DNA of 64,000 bases, from contig NZ_NJFZ01000022.1 in NCBI RefSeq assembly GCF_002270355.1, positions 62,001 through 126,000 of the forward strand, in the 5' to 3' direction. The DNA is from Flectobacillus sp. BAB-3569 (GTDB lineage: Bacteria; Bacteroidota; Bacteroidia; Cytophagales; Spirosomataceae). This document shows, in pieces, positions 52,750 through 62,908 of the stretch (position 1 is its first letter; the number at the start of each line of letters is the position of its first letter). The position numbers and the translations under genes are program-made. The notes under the pieces were generated by a model. That model had not been told where the DNA came from, ran no database searches, and worked only from the letters and a program-made list of their open reading frames with translations.

Positions 52750-53647
52750 ATGGAGTCCCAAACCTGAGGGTACTCCTTCAAAATCTTCGGAGGCAAAATT
52801 TCAGGTAACCGAAAATACCGAATTGATGGTGTTCCTGATTGCCAAGATGCCACATAAAAGTAGAATCAATATCAAGAGTCTTCTTCGTGACAAACAAGTA
52901 TTAGTCGATGGCAAAGCCATTTCTCAATTTAACCACCCTTTGGTGGCAGGGCAGGAAGTTCAAATTAAGGCTTTGAAATCACATCAAGAAAAACCTTACA
53001 AAGGACTTAATGTTATTTTTGAAGACCAATATTTGATTGTTATCAACAAAGAAGCAGGTTTGTTGTCGATTGCAACTGATCGTGAAAAGGACCAAACGGC
53101 CTACTCAATTTTGAGTGATCACGTCAAAAAAGAGAACCCCACGAATCGTATCTTTATCGTACATCGCCTCGACCGCGAAACTTCTGGCGTAATGATTTAT
53201 GCCAAAAGCGAAAAGATTCAAAAGCTTTTGCAAGAATCTTGGCACGAAACTAAGGAGCGTGTTTATGCAGCGGTAGTAGAAGGGCAGTTGAAATACCCCT
53301 ATGGAACGGTAGAATCGTATTTGGTAGAAAGTAAAGCCTATATTGTGTATTCGTCACAAAATCCTAATAACGGACAAAAAGCCGTTACACATTACGAAAC
53401 CATTAAGTCCAATAGCAATTATTCACTTGTAAAAGTGAAGTTGGAAACAGGTCGTAAAAACCAAGTAAGAGTTCACATGCAAGATCTCGGTCACCCAGTG
53501 ATTGGCGATGCCAAATACGGATCAAAAGTAAATCCTATCAAAAGATTGGGCTTACACGCATGGGAATTGAACTTTATTCATCCTGTAACAAAAGAAGTTT
53601 TTAATTTTCAAACACCACTACCAGGAAAGTTTAAGGCGCTGTTTTAA
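52730..53647 (+). CDS. RluA family pseudouridine synthase
   Basis: 305 residues from the ATG at 52730 (a second ATG at 52736 is also possible; the TTG at 52715 is less likely). S4 domain (25-85, [30 protein letters not shown]) and RluA catalytic domain with the active Asp in [19 protein letters not shown]; late motifs [24 protein letters not shown] and [14 protein letters not shown]. It modifies uridine in rRNA or tRNA; the family member (RluC/RluD/RluA) and target cannot be fixed by sequence reading. Confidence 0.93.
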   Translation: MSMKPNKWSPKPEGTPSKSSEAKFQVTENTELMVFLIAKMPHKSRINIKSLLRDKQVLVDGKAISQFNHPLVAGQEVQIKALKSHQEKPYKGLNVIFEDQYLIVINKEAGLLSIATDREKDQTAYSILSDHVKKENPTNRIFIVHRLDRETSGVMIYAKSEKIQKLLQESWHETKERVYAAVVEGQLKYPYGTVESYLVESKAYIVYSSQNPNNGQKAVTHYETIKSNSNYSLVKVKLETGRKNQVRVHMQDLGHPVIGDAKYGSKVNPIKRLGLHAWELNFIHPVTKEVFNFQTPLPGKFKALF

Positions 53648-53651
53648 TATG

Positions 53652-53793
53652 CTTTAGGCGGGCAAAATTAAATGATTGGGTTTTTGGCAGTCAGCTATGG
53701 GCACATGGCAAAAATATTTCTCATGAAATAGTAGAAGGTTTTCTGCCTAATGCAGCCAACCTAAGTCTTATTTTGCCCACTAACTTAATTTTT
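53652..53793 (+). repeat. Dispersed intergenic repeat (family 1), partial copy
   Basis: GCAGTCAGCTATGGGCACATGGCAAAAATAT resembles the 14650 copy (reverse), and TTATTTTGCCCACTAACTTAATT equals the end of the 42913 copy. Lies between the RluA-type gene and the RRM gene. Confidence 0.65.
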
Positions 53794-53818
53794 TTTAACG
53801 TAAAATCATTCAAAACAA

Positions 53819-54145
53819 ATGGATATATATGTAAGCAGTCTTCCTTTTAAGTTGAAGGAAGCGGGTTTGAAAGCCCTTTTTGAAACTCATGGAGAGGTTG
53901 AATCTGTAAAAATTATTATTGATAAAATCACTCGTCAAAGTAAAGGCTTTGGGTTTGTAATAATGCCCAACGAGGAGGAAGCCAAAGCGGCTATCGCTGC
54001 GCTTCATGGAAGTGAACTTGATGGAAGAATTTTGATTGTCAGTGAATCTCAACAAAAGTTTCAATCGAGCGTGAAGGATTCTAAATCAAAGAAAACTTCA
54101 AGTGCCTACTTTAAAGGTATTGGTAAAAGCTACAGAAAGAAATAA
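53819..54145 (+). CDS. RRM (RNA recognition motif) RNA-binding protein
   Basis: 108 residues. One RRM at 1-78: RNP2 IYVSSLPF (residues 3-10) and RNP1 SKGFGFVIM (about 41-49), both with the aromatic residues that stack on RNA bases. The C-terminus is a short Lys/Ser-rich tail. Bacterial RRM proteins of this size are abundant in Bacteroidota and cyanobacteria and are thought to bind mRNAs; targets unknown. Family 1 repeats lie on both sides of this gene. Confidence 0.95.
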   Translation: MDIYVSSLPFKLKEAGLKALFETHGEVESVKIIIDKITRQSKGFGFVIMPNEEEAKAAIAALHGSELDGRILIVSESQQKFQSSVKDSKSKKTSSAYFKGIGKSYRKK

Positions 54146-54179
54146 TAAGTATTAGTGCAAAATAAGATTTAAGTGATGT

Positions 54180-54325
54180 GTTTAGGCACAAGGCAAAGAG
54201 TGTTAAAATGTTTTTTATTACCCATCGCCATGCTTTTTTCAAAACCCACCGCCGAAAGCCGATACCTGAAAGCCCCAATTTATTTTGCCCACTGCTTATA
54301 GCATAAAGCGTATTAATGAAATATG
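54180..54325 (+). repeat. Dispersed intergenic repeat (family 1), good copy
   Basis: TTTAGGCACAAGGCAAAG, AGTGTTAAAATG, TTTTTTATTACCCATCGCCATGC (as two blocks), CCGCCGAAAGCCGATACCTGAAAGCC in order, ending GCATAAAGCGTATTAATG, which matches the end of the 3487 copy. Confidence 0.8.
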
Positions 54326-54335
54326 CCAATATAGT

Positions 54336-54380
54336 AAGAGCACTCGTTTAGGGATAATACCTTGGACGAGTGCTCTTTCA
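54336..54380 (+). terminator. Terminator before the GH43-type gene
   Basis: AAGAGCACTCGT / ACGAGTGCTCTT with an 18-base loop that can pair further, then TTT. Probably the end of the RRM transcript. Confidence 0.7.
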
Positions 54381-54471
54381 TGTTATAGTTAAGTTCATTC
54401 CACTGGAGGCATTTATTCTGCCCCGATTCTTGAGCTGAAATTTTTTTACCTAAAAAAATCCTACATTTGAT

Positions 54472-54479
54472 TTGAATTT
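54472..54479 (+). promoter_or_regulatory. -7 box of the GH43-type gene
   Basis: TACATTTG 22 bases before the ATG; no TTG at the usual distance. Confidence 0.4.
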
Positions 54480-54500
54480 TTATAAACTCAAATTGAATAT

Positions 54501-56255
54501 ATGAAAAAATCCCTTTTAAGCTTCTTACTGTCTTGTTTATCAATAGCCTTATTGGCTCAAAATAAGCAGGCTACGTACTGTAATCCTATCGACATTGGCT
54601 ATCGCTACAACTTCGAGCAAATGAACGAAGGTATTTCGTACCGTTCGGGTGCTGACCCTGTAATTGTTACGCACAAAAACGAATACTATTTGTTCGTAAC
54701 TATTTCTGGAGGCTGGTGGCATTCCAAAGATTTAGTCAATTGGAACTATGTTGTTCCCGACAAATGGCCTATGGAAGATATGTGCGCACCAGCAGCAGTT
54801 TCGGTGCGAGATACCTTGTATTTGTTCCAGTCGACTTTTCAACAACGCCCTATTTTTTATTCGACCGAGCCCGAAAAAGGAAAACTCAAATTCCTCAATC
54901 GTTGGTTGCCTCAACTACCCAAAGATATTGGTCCTTGGGATCCAGCTCTTTTTCATGATCCCGATACCGATAAATGGTATATGTATTGGGGCTCTTCCAA
55001 TGTGTATCCTATTTTCGGAGCAGAGCTAGATAAAAGTCGAAACTTGACTTATAAAGACAAAACCGATTATAAACCCTTGATATTTTTAGACCAATACCAG
55101 CACGGCTGGGAGCGTTTTGGTCCAGACCATTCCGATATGATTAAGCCATTTATTGAAGGAGCTTGGATGACCAAGCATAATGGGAAGTATTACCTTCAGT
55201 ATGCAGGGCCTGGGACAGAATATAATGTTTATGGCAATGGTACTTATGTTGGAGATAATCCGCTTGGGCCATTTACCTATGCATCTTATAATCCAATTTC
55301 TTACCGCCCCGGGGGCTATATGACAGGAGCAGGACATGGGAATACTTTTCAAGATGTTTATGGAAACTACTGGAATACTGGTACACCATGGTTGGCAGTA
55401 AACTGGCCAATGGAACGACGTATTTCGATGTTCCCTGCAGGCTTTGACAAAGAAGGACAAATGTATTCGAATACTCGTTTTGGAGATTGGCCTCATTATT
55501 TGCCAACAGGAAAATGGGACAATCGTGATGCCCTTTTTACAGGTTGGATGCTTCTTTCCTATAAAAAACCCGTAACAGTTTCTTCTCAGCAAGATACCAT
55601 TCATGTAGCTAAAAATCTGACTGATGAAGGACGACAAAGTTTTTGGGTTGCTAAACAAAACAAAGCAGGCGAATGGGCAAGTATTGATTTAGGAAGAGAA
55701 TCAGAAGTAAGAGCATTGCAGGTAAATTATATTGACTACAAAAACAATGTCTTCGATTCTGATTCGAGTGTGTATACTTTATTCAAAATTTGGGGTTCAA
55801 AAGATGGAAAAAAATGGGAGTTATTGCGTGACCTTACCAAAGAGCCTAAACGAGATAGACCATGTGCCTATATCGAGCTAGAAAAACCATATAGAGGTCG
55901 TTTTATCAAATATGAACACGTATATGTAAAAGCTCAAAATCTTGCCATTGGCGAAATCCGTGTATTTGGGAATGGCCTCGGACAAGCACCAACGACACCT
56001 CAAAAACTAGTAGCAAAACGTCAAAAAGATGAACGAAATGTGGATATTTCTTGGGAAAAAGTACCCAATGCCGTAGGGTATAATATTCGTTGGGGAATAG
56101 AAAAAGATAAGCTGTATCAAACCTATCAGGTATATGCCGACCAACCAACATCTTTGCAAATCAGAGCGTTGAATTTGGGACAGAAATACTACTATGCCAT
56201 AGAAGCATTTAATGAAAATGGAGTTTCTACACTCAGTGGCGTGGTTGGAGAATAG
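54501..56255 (+). CDS. Secreted family 43-type glycoside hydrolase with discoidin and fibronectin III domains
   Basis: 584 residues. Signal peptide to about 19 (LLSCLSIALLAQ). Five-bladed propeller of GH43 type (35-350): base Asp in YRSGADPVIVTHKNEYYLF, second Asp in IGPWDPALFHDPDTDKWYMYWG, probable acid Glu in IKPFIEGAWMTKHNGKYYLQYAGPG. Then an F5/8 type C (discoidin) sugar-binding module (about 365-495) and a fibronectin III domain (about 500-584). It probably releases arabinose, xylose or galactose residues from plant or algal glycans; the exact sugar is unknown. No SusCD genes adjoin it. Confidence 0.88.
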   Translation: MKKSLLSFLLSCLSIALLAQNKQATYCNPIDIGYRYNFEQMNEGISYRSGADPVIVTHKNEYYLFVTISGGWWHSKDLVNWNYVVPDKWPMEDMCAPAAVSVRDTLYLFQSTFQQRPIFYSTEPEKGKLKFLNRWLPQLPKDIGPWDPALFHDPDTDKWYMYWGSSNVYPIFGAELDKSRNLTYKDKTDYKPLIFLDQYQHGWERFGPDHSDMIKPFIEGAWMTKHNGKYYLQYAGPGTEYNVYGNGTYVGDNPLGPFTYASYNPISYRPGGYMTGAGHGNTFQDVYGNYWNTGTPWLAVNWPMERRISMFPAGFDKEGQMYSNTRFGDWPHYLPTGKWDNRDALFTGWMLLSYKKPVTVSSQQDTIHVAKNLTDEGRQSFWVAKQNKAGEWASIDLGRESEVRALQVNYIDYKNNVFDSDSSVYTLFKIWGSKDGKKWELLRDLTKEPKRDRPCAYIELEKPYRGRFIKYEHVYVKAQNLAIGEIRVFGNGLGQAPTTPQKLVAKRQKDERNVDISWEKVPNAVGYNIRWGIEKDKLYQTYQVYADQPTSLQIRALNLGQKYYYAIEAFNENGVSTLSGVVGE

Positions 56256-56275
56256 TTTTTCTATTTTCATAAAAT

Positions 56276-56312
56276 TAAAACCCCGATAAGAAATAAACTC
56301 TTATCGGGGTTT
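56276..56312. terminator. Bidirectional terminator between GH43 and protease genes
   Basis: AAAACCCCGATAAGA / TCTTATCGGGGTTTT with a short loop, T-run on both strands; shared by the two converging genes. Confidence 0.85.
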
Positions 56313-56342
56313 TTGTTAATTATAAATTACTGATCATTGAAA

Positions 56343-59300
56343 TTACTTTTGTAAAGCTACCTTCAAGACTCTTGTGCCTGCATCAGTATATACTCTGATG
56401 AAATATTGTCCAGCAGTGTATTGACTTAAATCTAAACTTGTCCAGAAATCGTTTCCGATACGCTCCATTGATTTTTGAGTTAGTGTATTTCCTACCAAAG
56501 AAATAACTTCAGCGGTAACTGCCTTGTAATTATTATCAGGAACTTTGACCGTTACTATACCAGAAGTTGGGTTAGGATACACTTTAGATTGACCATCCGA
56601 TAGCAAATTTTCTTCAATAGCAGTAATAGTCACAGATACTCCTGCCGAATACGCACTACAGCCATTTGTATCAGTCACTTTAGCATTGTAAAAACCTGAT
56701 TGGATAGGAGTGAAGCTTGCTAAGCCTTTAGCTGAAGCATACTCAAGTCCATTCAAAGTCCATGAAGGGTTGGTTCCTGTCAAAACGGAAAGTACTCCAT
56801 TCGTCCAGTTAATACTTGGTACAATTGGGGTAAATACAGTGGCTGTCACACTCGAAGTTGTAGTAGAACAAGCTCCGCCATTTGATACTCTAACCGTATA
56901 ATTCCCTGCAATACTTACATTTAAAGTATTACTTGTGGCACCATTCAATGTTGCACCATTACGAAACCACTGATAGGTATAGCCATTGCCCAAGGTAGCT
57001 GTTAACGTACCAGCACCATCTGGACAGAAGCTAATCGTATTTGAAGGTGTTATACTGACAGTAGGAGCTGTTACACTTTGAATAGTTACGGCAGCACGTG
57101 TACTTGGACATTCTAATGCACCTAAACTAATATCATATAAATAGTAATATCCTGTTTTTATAATATTCCCATTGAAGTATGCTCCTGTAATACTTGCAGT
57201 ATTATTTAATGAGAAAGGATAGCCCACCAAGTCTGTAGCCGTTGAAGTAAGGTTTTTATTACTTCTGTAAATGGATGCTCCGTCAGCACATGTTTGGGTA
57301 ATATAGTATGTTCCAGCAGCAGGTAGTTTGAGGTTTAGATTCACTACAACACCTTGGTCTGTTTTGTCATCAATCAACTGAGAGTTACTTCTTGTCGAAT
57401 TGGCAGTGGTTCTGGTTGCTTGTACAGGAATTGTCACAGAAGAAACTGGTGCGCCATCCGCTGCATTGACTACTCCAAATGTGATACTACCTGATGTACC
57501 TACGTAAATTCTGGCAGACTTAATTACGATTGGTGCTTGAGTTGTCATTACAATCGCTGGACCAAAGTTTTCAAAATAAGAACCATCACCATATTCATAT
57601 TTCGTTTTTGCTCCAATACTTCCCGAAATTTCACCTGTCGAAACATACAACTTGCTTGTTCCTGTTGGCAAGGTAAATGAGCCTGTTCCTCCAGTATAGA
57701 TAAGCGTTCCTCCCACAGATTGGTCAAACCATTGTACTGATGCTGAACTAGCTGATTTGATGATGGCTGTACTTGCTCCATCACAAACAATAGCCTCTGC
57801 CGTTGGAGCAGCCGTAGTGCTTACGGTACGAGTGAAGGTAACTTGGTTATTTCTTAAATCTTGGTCACTTGCTAAGGTCGCTTGTGTGGCAAAACTATAA
57901 CTTTGTCCCGCAACAACATTCAAAGTTCCTGTTAAAGTTACTTCTGCTGTGGCTAAAGAAGCCAACGTTCCTGTATAAGTACCTGCAAATGTTCCACTAG
58001 CACCAGAAGCATTGCTTACCGTCACACTTATTGGAATATTAGAAATACTGTTTAATCCATTGTTGGTAATACTAACCTTTATTTGAGTTAAAGCAGTATT
58101 ACTACAGAATAAACCCGTTTCTGGTGTCACCAAATTGCTTACAGCTACATCGCTAAGGGCTCTTGTAACAGCCAAAGGAATATCCATTACCTCTGCATTG
58201 GATACCGCGCCACAAGCTGTCACAGCATTTGCGCTAGCTGCTTGTGAGCAAATCACACGCATACGTAGTGTTGTGCCAAAATTGATTGCTTGAGGTGCAG
58301 TAAAGTTTAGTGCGTATGCTCCTGTGCCATTTACGGTACTTGTACCTACTAGATCACCATCATCATCAAAACTTCCATTGCTATTCCAGTCAATAAATGC
58401 TTTTAAGATATGGTTACTTGTATTTTTTACTGATACATTTAAAGTTAATGCTTGATTACTTGAAACATTATTTCCACCTTGTAAGCTAGCGGATTCAATC
58501 ACATCGCTACCCACACTTACAGCATTGCTACAGTAGGTTACAGTTCCTGTACCACTAACAATTAAAGAAAAATCTTGTTTGCTATTGGTCAAGGTTCCTT
58601 TGTGGCTTACTGTAATGGTATAAGTAACTCCAGGAAGTGGATTATTGATTAAAATTTGCTCAATGTTATCTCTGATGTTATCACCAGTTGTTGCCAAGTC
58701 AGAAGGCTTTTCTGGATTTAACGTAAAAGGCAAATAATTAGAAGTGCCATCGGAAACCCTTACATCTAAATCGTTTATCAATTTCGGAGTGCGATTATTT
58801 AAGTTAGATGCTGATGTCGAAGTAATCGTACCTTCAGGATCAGTCCAAACAATGGTTACTCGTAAAGGTTCTTGACCAGATGCCACAACAGTTTGTGTTG
58901 AAGTAGCTCCTTGCGCTAGACTTTTTTCTTGAAGTAAATTTGATTTTGAAGTATTCAAAATTACTTTTCCTGCTTTTTCCATGTTGAGCAAACCCCAACC
59001 ATAAATATAATCAGGACCCACGTTGCCTGCGTCCTCAGCGGTATGAATGGCAAGTCCTCTCAACGTTGCTGATCTCATAAACTGCCCATCATTCTGCTTA
59101 GCATATAATTCTTGGAGCAAAAATAAACTACCCGCCACCTGAGGACTAGACATCGATGTTCCACTTAATGTAGCATAACTAGTAGTTGAGCCTGTAGATG
59201 TAGAGAATACGTTTACACCTATCCCAACAATATCTGGTTTGATACGACCATCATCTGTAGGTCCCCAGCTACTAAAATCAGAAATTTTAATGTCTGAAGG

Positions 59301-60272
59301 CTTTGTTGGTGCCGCATCAAGGGCGTTTACAGCCCCAACCGTCAAGATATTTTTGGCAGTACTCGTCGTTGACAAAATATCATAACTATCATTTTTACTT
59401 CTTACTACTGAGCTAGTATCTGAAGTATTTCCTAAGTAATAAACTGTGCCAGGGTCTGGACCAGTTTCGCCACGGTTATTTCCTGCCGATTTTACGATAA
59501 GATAATAAGGGGCATTATAGGCAATTCTGTCTAAAGTTTGTGTATTGCTATCATAGAAGCCAAATTTATAATCTTCAAAAGCATTGATATTGACATTGCC
59601 CATCCAACGCCATCTGCTGACGTCTGAATCATAATTCCAACCTGCTAGATAACCATAAGAGTGATTTGAGATAAGTAAGCTACTGGCTGCAGCACTAATT
59701 TCCGTATTATCGCTGTTATAATCCCATGCACGAAGATTAGCACCAAAGGACATCCCTTTTGCTTGTGCCGAAATCCCCGTCGCAATCATTGTTCCCGAAG
59801 TGTGGGTGGCATGCTGATCAAAAGTTGCAGCATTATCCTGTTGAGTAACACGACCAGTAAGTTCAACGTGGCTCGAATACACACGTCCACCATCCCAGAT
59901 CCCCAACTTACCACTCATGTAACTACTATTACCATTGAGGCTTAATCCTAGACTGCCACCTGTGTACATGGAGGTAGTTCTTGTAGCAGCAGCAGCTTTG
60001 GCGTTACTATGTGTAATTAAGTAAAGAGGTTGTCCTGTAGCATCTAATCCTTTAAGTGAATAGACTCTTCCATCTTTATAAACACCATTAATAGGCCAGT
60101 TTTGACTCTTGGCTTTTTCTAATGCTTTTTGGTATTCATTTTCCTCCTGTTTACTAATTTCCAGAGATAAAGCTTGTTGTTTGTTTTGTTGTGAAGTAGA
60201 GTAAAGACTCTTCTCTTGACTAAAGGTGAGATGCGTGAGAAAGAGTAAATACAATAAAAGTATTTTTTTCAT
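56343..60272 (-). CDS. Subtilisin-like (S8) serine protease with T9SS type A sorting domain
   Basis: 1309 residues. Signal peptide (1-18), short propeptide, S8 catalytic domain (about 110-440) with D127 (GIWDGG), H154 (DQHATHTSG), oxyanion Asn in KSAGNNRGETG and S373 (LSGTSMSSPQVAGS). Then a kp43-type jelly roll (455-575), a GEVED domain (IESASLQGGNN... KAFIDWNSNGSFDDDGDLVG, 580-705), CARDB-like and Ig-like/PKD repeats, and a final T9SS sorting domain of about 80 residues (VYPNPTSGIVTVKV... QYTAGQYFIRVYTDAGTRVLKVALQK). It should be secreted or surface-attached by the type IX system. The insert in the H motif (A for G, HATH) is tolerated in related proteases. Confidence 0.95.
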   Translation of the reverse strand: MKKILLLYLLFLTHLTFSQEKSLYSTSQQNKQQALSLEISKQEENEYQKALEKAKSQNWPINGVYKDGRVYSLKGLDATGQPLYLITHSNAKAAAATRTTSMYTGGSLGLSLNGNSSYMSGKLGIWDGGRVYSSHVELTGRVTQQDNAATFDQHATHTSGTMIATGISAQAKGMSFGANLRAWDYNSDNTEISAAASSLLISNHSYGYLAGWNYDSDVSRWRWMGNVNINAFEDYKFGFYDSNTQTLDRIAYNAPYYLIVKSAGNNRGETGPDPGTVYYLGNTSDTSSVVRSKNDSYDILSTTSTAKNILTVGAVNALDAAPTKPSDIKISDFSSWGPTDDGRIKPDIVGIGVNVFSTSTGSTTSYATLSGTSMSSPQVAGSLFLLQELYAKQNDGQFMRSATLRGLAIHTAEDAGNVGPDYIYGWGLLNMEKAGKVILNTSKSNLLQEKSLAQGATSTQTVVASGQEPLRVTIVWTDPEGTITSTSASNLNNRTPKLINDLDVRVSDGTSNYLPFTLNPEKPSDLATTGDNIRDNIEQILINNPLPGVTYTITVSHKGTLTNSKQDFSLIVSGTGTVTYCSNAVSVGSDVIESASLQGGNNVSSNQALTLNVSVKNTSNHILKAFIDWNSNGSFDDDGDLVGTSTVNGTGAYALNFTAPQAINFGTTLRMRVICSQAASANAVTACGAVSNAEVMDIPLAVTRALSDVAVSNLVTPETGLFCSNTALTQIKVSITNNGLNSISNIPISVTVSNASGASGTFAGTYTGTLASLATAEVTLTGTLNVVAGQSYSFATQATLASDQDLRNNQVTFTRTVSTTAAPTAEAIVCDGASTAIIKSASSASVQWFDQSVGGTLIYTGGTGSFTLPTGTSKLYVSTGEISGSIGAKTKYEYGDGSYFENFGPAIVMTTQAPIVIKSARIYVGTSGSITFGVVNAADGAPVSSVTIPVQATRTTANSTRSNSQLIDDKTDQGVVVNLNLKLPAAGTYYITQTCADGASIYRSNKNLTSTATDLVGYPFSLNNTASITGAYFNGNIIKTGYYYLYDISLGALECPSTRAAVTIQSVTAPTVSITPSNTISFCPDGAGTLTATLGNGYTYQWFRNGATLNGATSNTLNVSIAGNYTVRVSNGGACSTTTSSVTATVFTPIVPSINWTNGVLSVLTGTNPSWTLNGLEYASAKGLASFTPIQSGFYNAKVTDTNGCSAYSAGVSVTITAIEENLLSDGQSKVYPNPTSGIVTVKVPDNNYKAVTAEVISLVGNTLTQKSMERIGNDFWTSLDLSQYTAGQYFIRVYTDAGTRVLKVALQK

Positions 60273-60383
60273 ACAATCGGTTGGTTACAAATGAAAGGGA
60301 AAACTACGTATTTTACTGAATACTTACGATACAAACATGACAGTTTTTTTGAAGGAAGCGTTGCGTTCACATTCCAACTAAAA

Positions 60384-60422
60384 CAAATAAGCCTTAGTAC
60401 AACTCGTACTAAGGCTTATTTG
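60384..60422. terminator. Terminator near tatC
   Basis: Perfect 17-base arms CAAATAAGCCTTAGTAC / GTACTAAGGCTTATTTG, 5-base loop. On the minus strand it is downstream of tatC. Confidence 0.75.
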
Positions 60423-60500
60423 TTAATGGTATTAAGGGTGAATACTGAGTTTTAAGTAATTTTAATTTTACATTCACAATTCACAACTCAGCACTTACAC

Positions 60501-61349
60501 TTAGAGCATTTCAGCTTCTCTTTTCTTATTTACACTTGCCGAAACCCAAATACTGATTTCATACAAACCAAACAATGGGGTTGCTACCAATAACTGTGAA
60601 ATAACATCTGGCGATGGTGTGATAATGGCTGCCACAATCAAAATCACAATCAAGGCATGACGGCGGTATTCTCTCATGAAAGTTGGCGTTAAAATACCCA
60701 CTTTCGAAAGCACATAAGCAATCATTGGGAGTTGGAACGTAAGACCACAAGCCAATGTCATCATCGACAATAACGAAATATAATCGTTGATGTCAAACTG
60801 GTTTTGAATACTATCATCAAGTTTGAAGTTAGCCAAGAAGTTAATCGCCATTGGCGAAACCACAAAGTAGCCAAAACTCACACCCATGAAAAACAAAAGC
60901 GATACCCAAAATACCGCACCACGAGCGGCAGATTTTTCGGTGTCTTTTAATCCTGGGCGAATAAATTTCCATATTTCCCAGAAGAAATAAGGGAATGCAA
61001 ACATCAAGCCTACGATAATCGACTGGGTAAGTGCCATCATAAATTGACCTGATACCTCACGACTTTGCAAAATAAAGCTTGCTTGCTTAAAACAAAGCCC
61101 TTCCATACCTGTAGCGTCAGCTACCTTACACAACATTCGATTGGTCCAGAAGTCAGACTTGGCAGGTCCCATGATGATTCCTCCAAAAATTTCTTCTCTG
61201 TAAATCCAAGCAACAATTGTAAATATCAAAATAGACGCAATCGAGCGTAATAAATGCCAGCGAAGTTCTTCTAAATGCTCTACGAAGGTCATTTCCTTTC
61301 CTTCGATACCTTCTTCTAGTTCTTCGTCAAATTCTTGGTCTAGTGCCAT
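60501..61349 (-). CDS. tatC: Sec-independent protein translocase subunit TatC
   Basis: 282 residues, six membrane helices. Receptor for twin-arginine signal peptides in the inner membrane. Start region MTFVEHLEELRWHLLRS (about 20-36) is the TatC hallmark; later FPYFFWEIWKFIRPGLKDTEKSAARGAVFWVSLLFFMGVSFGYFVVSPMAINFL and the conserved KVGILTPTFMREYRRHALIVILIVAAIITPSPDVISQLLVATPLFGLYEISI. An insert (CKVADATGMEGLCFKQASFILQSREVS) lies in the first periplasmic loop, common in Bacteroidota. tatA/B are not adjacent. Confidence 0.97.
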   Translation of the reverse strand: MALDQEFDEELEEGIEGKEMTFVEHLEELRWHLLRSIASILIFTIVAWIYREEIFGGIIMGPAKSDFWTNRMLCKVADATGMEGLCFKQASFILQSREVSGQFMMALTQSIIVGLMFAFPYFFWEIWKFIRPGLKDTEKSAARGAVFWVSLLFFMGVSFGYFVVSPMAINFLANFKLDDSIQNQFDINDYISLLSMMTLACGLTFQLPMIAYVLSKVGILTPTFMREYRRHALIVILIVAAIITPSPDVISQLLVATPLFGLYEISIWVSASVNKKREAEML

Positions 61350-61555
61350 TAGTCAGTTTAAAAATTAAAATGAGATGTTGTATCGAGCAAATGCCTGAAA
61401 GTCTTTTACTTACAGGAAAACAAACAAGATGAAGCCAAAAATCGAGTAAAGTATTTTTTATACAATACTAAATCTTGAAAGCTCCTTGCCAGATAAGTTC
61501 GTTTTTGACAACGAAATATATCAAGTGCTTATTCGCAAAGTTACACGAAAAAAGC

Positions 61556-61594
61556 AAAAAACCCTGACAACCTTTGTAGGTGTCAGGGTTTTTT
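61556..61594 (-). terminator. Terminator of glyA
   Basis: AAAAAACCCTGACA / TGTCAGGGTTTTTT; on the minus strand it directly follows glyA. The minus-strand TAACTTTG just beyond it (61543-61536) may be the tatC -7 box. Confidence 0.82.
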
Positions 61595-61615
61595 CATATC
61601 GACAAAATCAGAGAA

Positions 61616-62908
61616 TTATTTGTAAAGTGGGAAGTTTTCAACCCATTTGTTTACTTCTGATTTTACTGAAGCAATGTAAGTTTCGTTGTCATGGTTCATC
61701 AATACGCTATCGATAAGGTCAACAATGTGCAACATTTCAGCTTCTTTCATGCCTCTTGTTGTCATAGCAGCAGTACCTACACGCATACCCGATGTTACAA
61801 ATGGAGATTTGTCATCGAATGGCACCATGTTTTTGTTGATCGTAATATCAGCTTTTACCAAAGTGTTTTCAGCCAATTTACCAGTCAATCCTTTTGGACG
61901 AAGGTCAATCAACATCAAGTGGTTGTCTGTACCACCCGAAATGATTTTGTAACCTTTGTCTAAGAATGCCTGAGCCATAACTTTAGCATTTTTCTGTACT
62001 TGTTCAGCATATACTTGGAAATCGTCAGTCAACGCTTCACCAAAAGCAACTGCTTTAGCAGCGATTACGTGCTCCAAAGGACCACCTTGAGTTCCTGGGA
62101 ATACAGCACCGTCTAAACAAGCAGACATTGTTTTCAAATCACCTTTCAATGTTTTGAAACCGAATGGGTTTTCAAAATCCTGACCCATCATAATCAAACC
62201 ACCACGAGGCCCACGCAACGTTTTGTGCGTTGTTGTAGAAACGATATGGCAATGTTGCATTGGGTTATTCAACAAACCTTTTGCAATCAAAGCAGAAGGG
62301 TGAGAAATATCTGCCAACAACAAAGCACCTACTTGGTCAGCGATGTTACGCAAACGAGCATAATCCCAGTCACGAGAATACGCAGATGCACCACAGATAA
62401 TCAATCTTGGACGCTCTTTCAAGGCTGTAGCTTCTACTTTGTCCCAGTCGATCAAACCTGTTTCTTCTTCTACACCATAAAAGAATGGTTGGAAGTATTT
62501 ACCTGAAAAGTTTACTGGAGAACCATGAGAAAGGTGACCTCCGTGTGCAAGGTTGAAACCTAGGATTTTGTCGCCAGGGTTCAAGAAAGACAAAAATACG
62601 GCTGCATTAGCTTGTGCACCAGAGTGAGGTTGCACGTTAGCCCAAGTAGCACCAAAAAGAGCTTTGGCACGTTCGATAGCGATATTTTCGATTTGGTCAA
62701 CTACTTCGCAACCACCATAGTAACGTTTGCCTGGAAGACCTTCTGCATATTTGTTGGTAAGCACAGAGCCTTGTGCTTCCATTACTTGCTTAGATGTGAA
62801 GTTTTCAGAAGCAATCAATTCGATACCAAATTCTTGGCGGTGTGCTTCTTGGTTAATCAAGTTAAAAATTTCAGTATCTCTTTCGAGCGTGAAAGTTGCT
62901 GTTGCCAT
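61616..62908 (-). CDS. glyA: Serine hydroxymethyltransferase
   Basis: 430 residues from the ATG at 62908 ([18 protein letters not shown]); the frame extends 16 codons upstream without a fitting N-terminus. PLP enzyme that interconverts serine and glycine while charging tetrahydrofolate with a one-carbon unit. [13 protein letters not shown] and [23 protein letters not shown] at the start, the PLP lysine in [17 protein letters not shown], and [20 protein letters not shown]. Single-gene unit. Confidence 0.97.
   Translation of the reverse strand: MATATFTLERDTEIFNLINQEAHRQEFGIELIASENFTSKQVMEAQGSVLTNKYAEGLPGKRYYGGCEVVDQIENIAIERAKALFGATWANVQPHSGAQANAAVFLSFLNPGDKILGFNLAHGGHLSHGSPVNFSGKYFQPFFYGVEEETGLIDWDKVEATALKERPRLIICGASAYSRDWDYARLRNIADQVGALLLADISHPSALIAKGLLNNPMQHCHIVSTTTHKTLRGPRGGLIMMGQDFENPFGFKTLKGDLKTMSACLDGAVFPGTQGGPLEHVIAAKAVAFGEALTDDFQVYAEQVQKNAKVMAQAFLDKGYKIISGGTDNHLMLIDLRPKGLTGKLAENTLVKADITINKNMVPFDDKSPFVTSGMRVGTAAMTTRGMKEAEMLHIVDLIDSVLMNHDNETYIASVKSEVNKWVENFPLYK

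Noticed and set aside
55086-55658. 190-residue minus-strand frame inside the GH43-type gene
   Set aside because: Covers the catalytic region of a well-supported gene on the other strand; no domain pattern.
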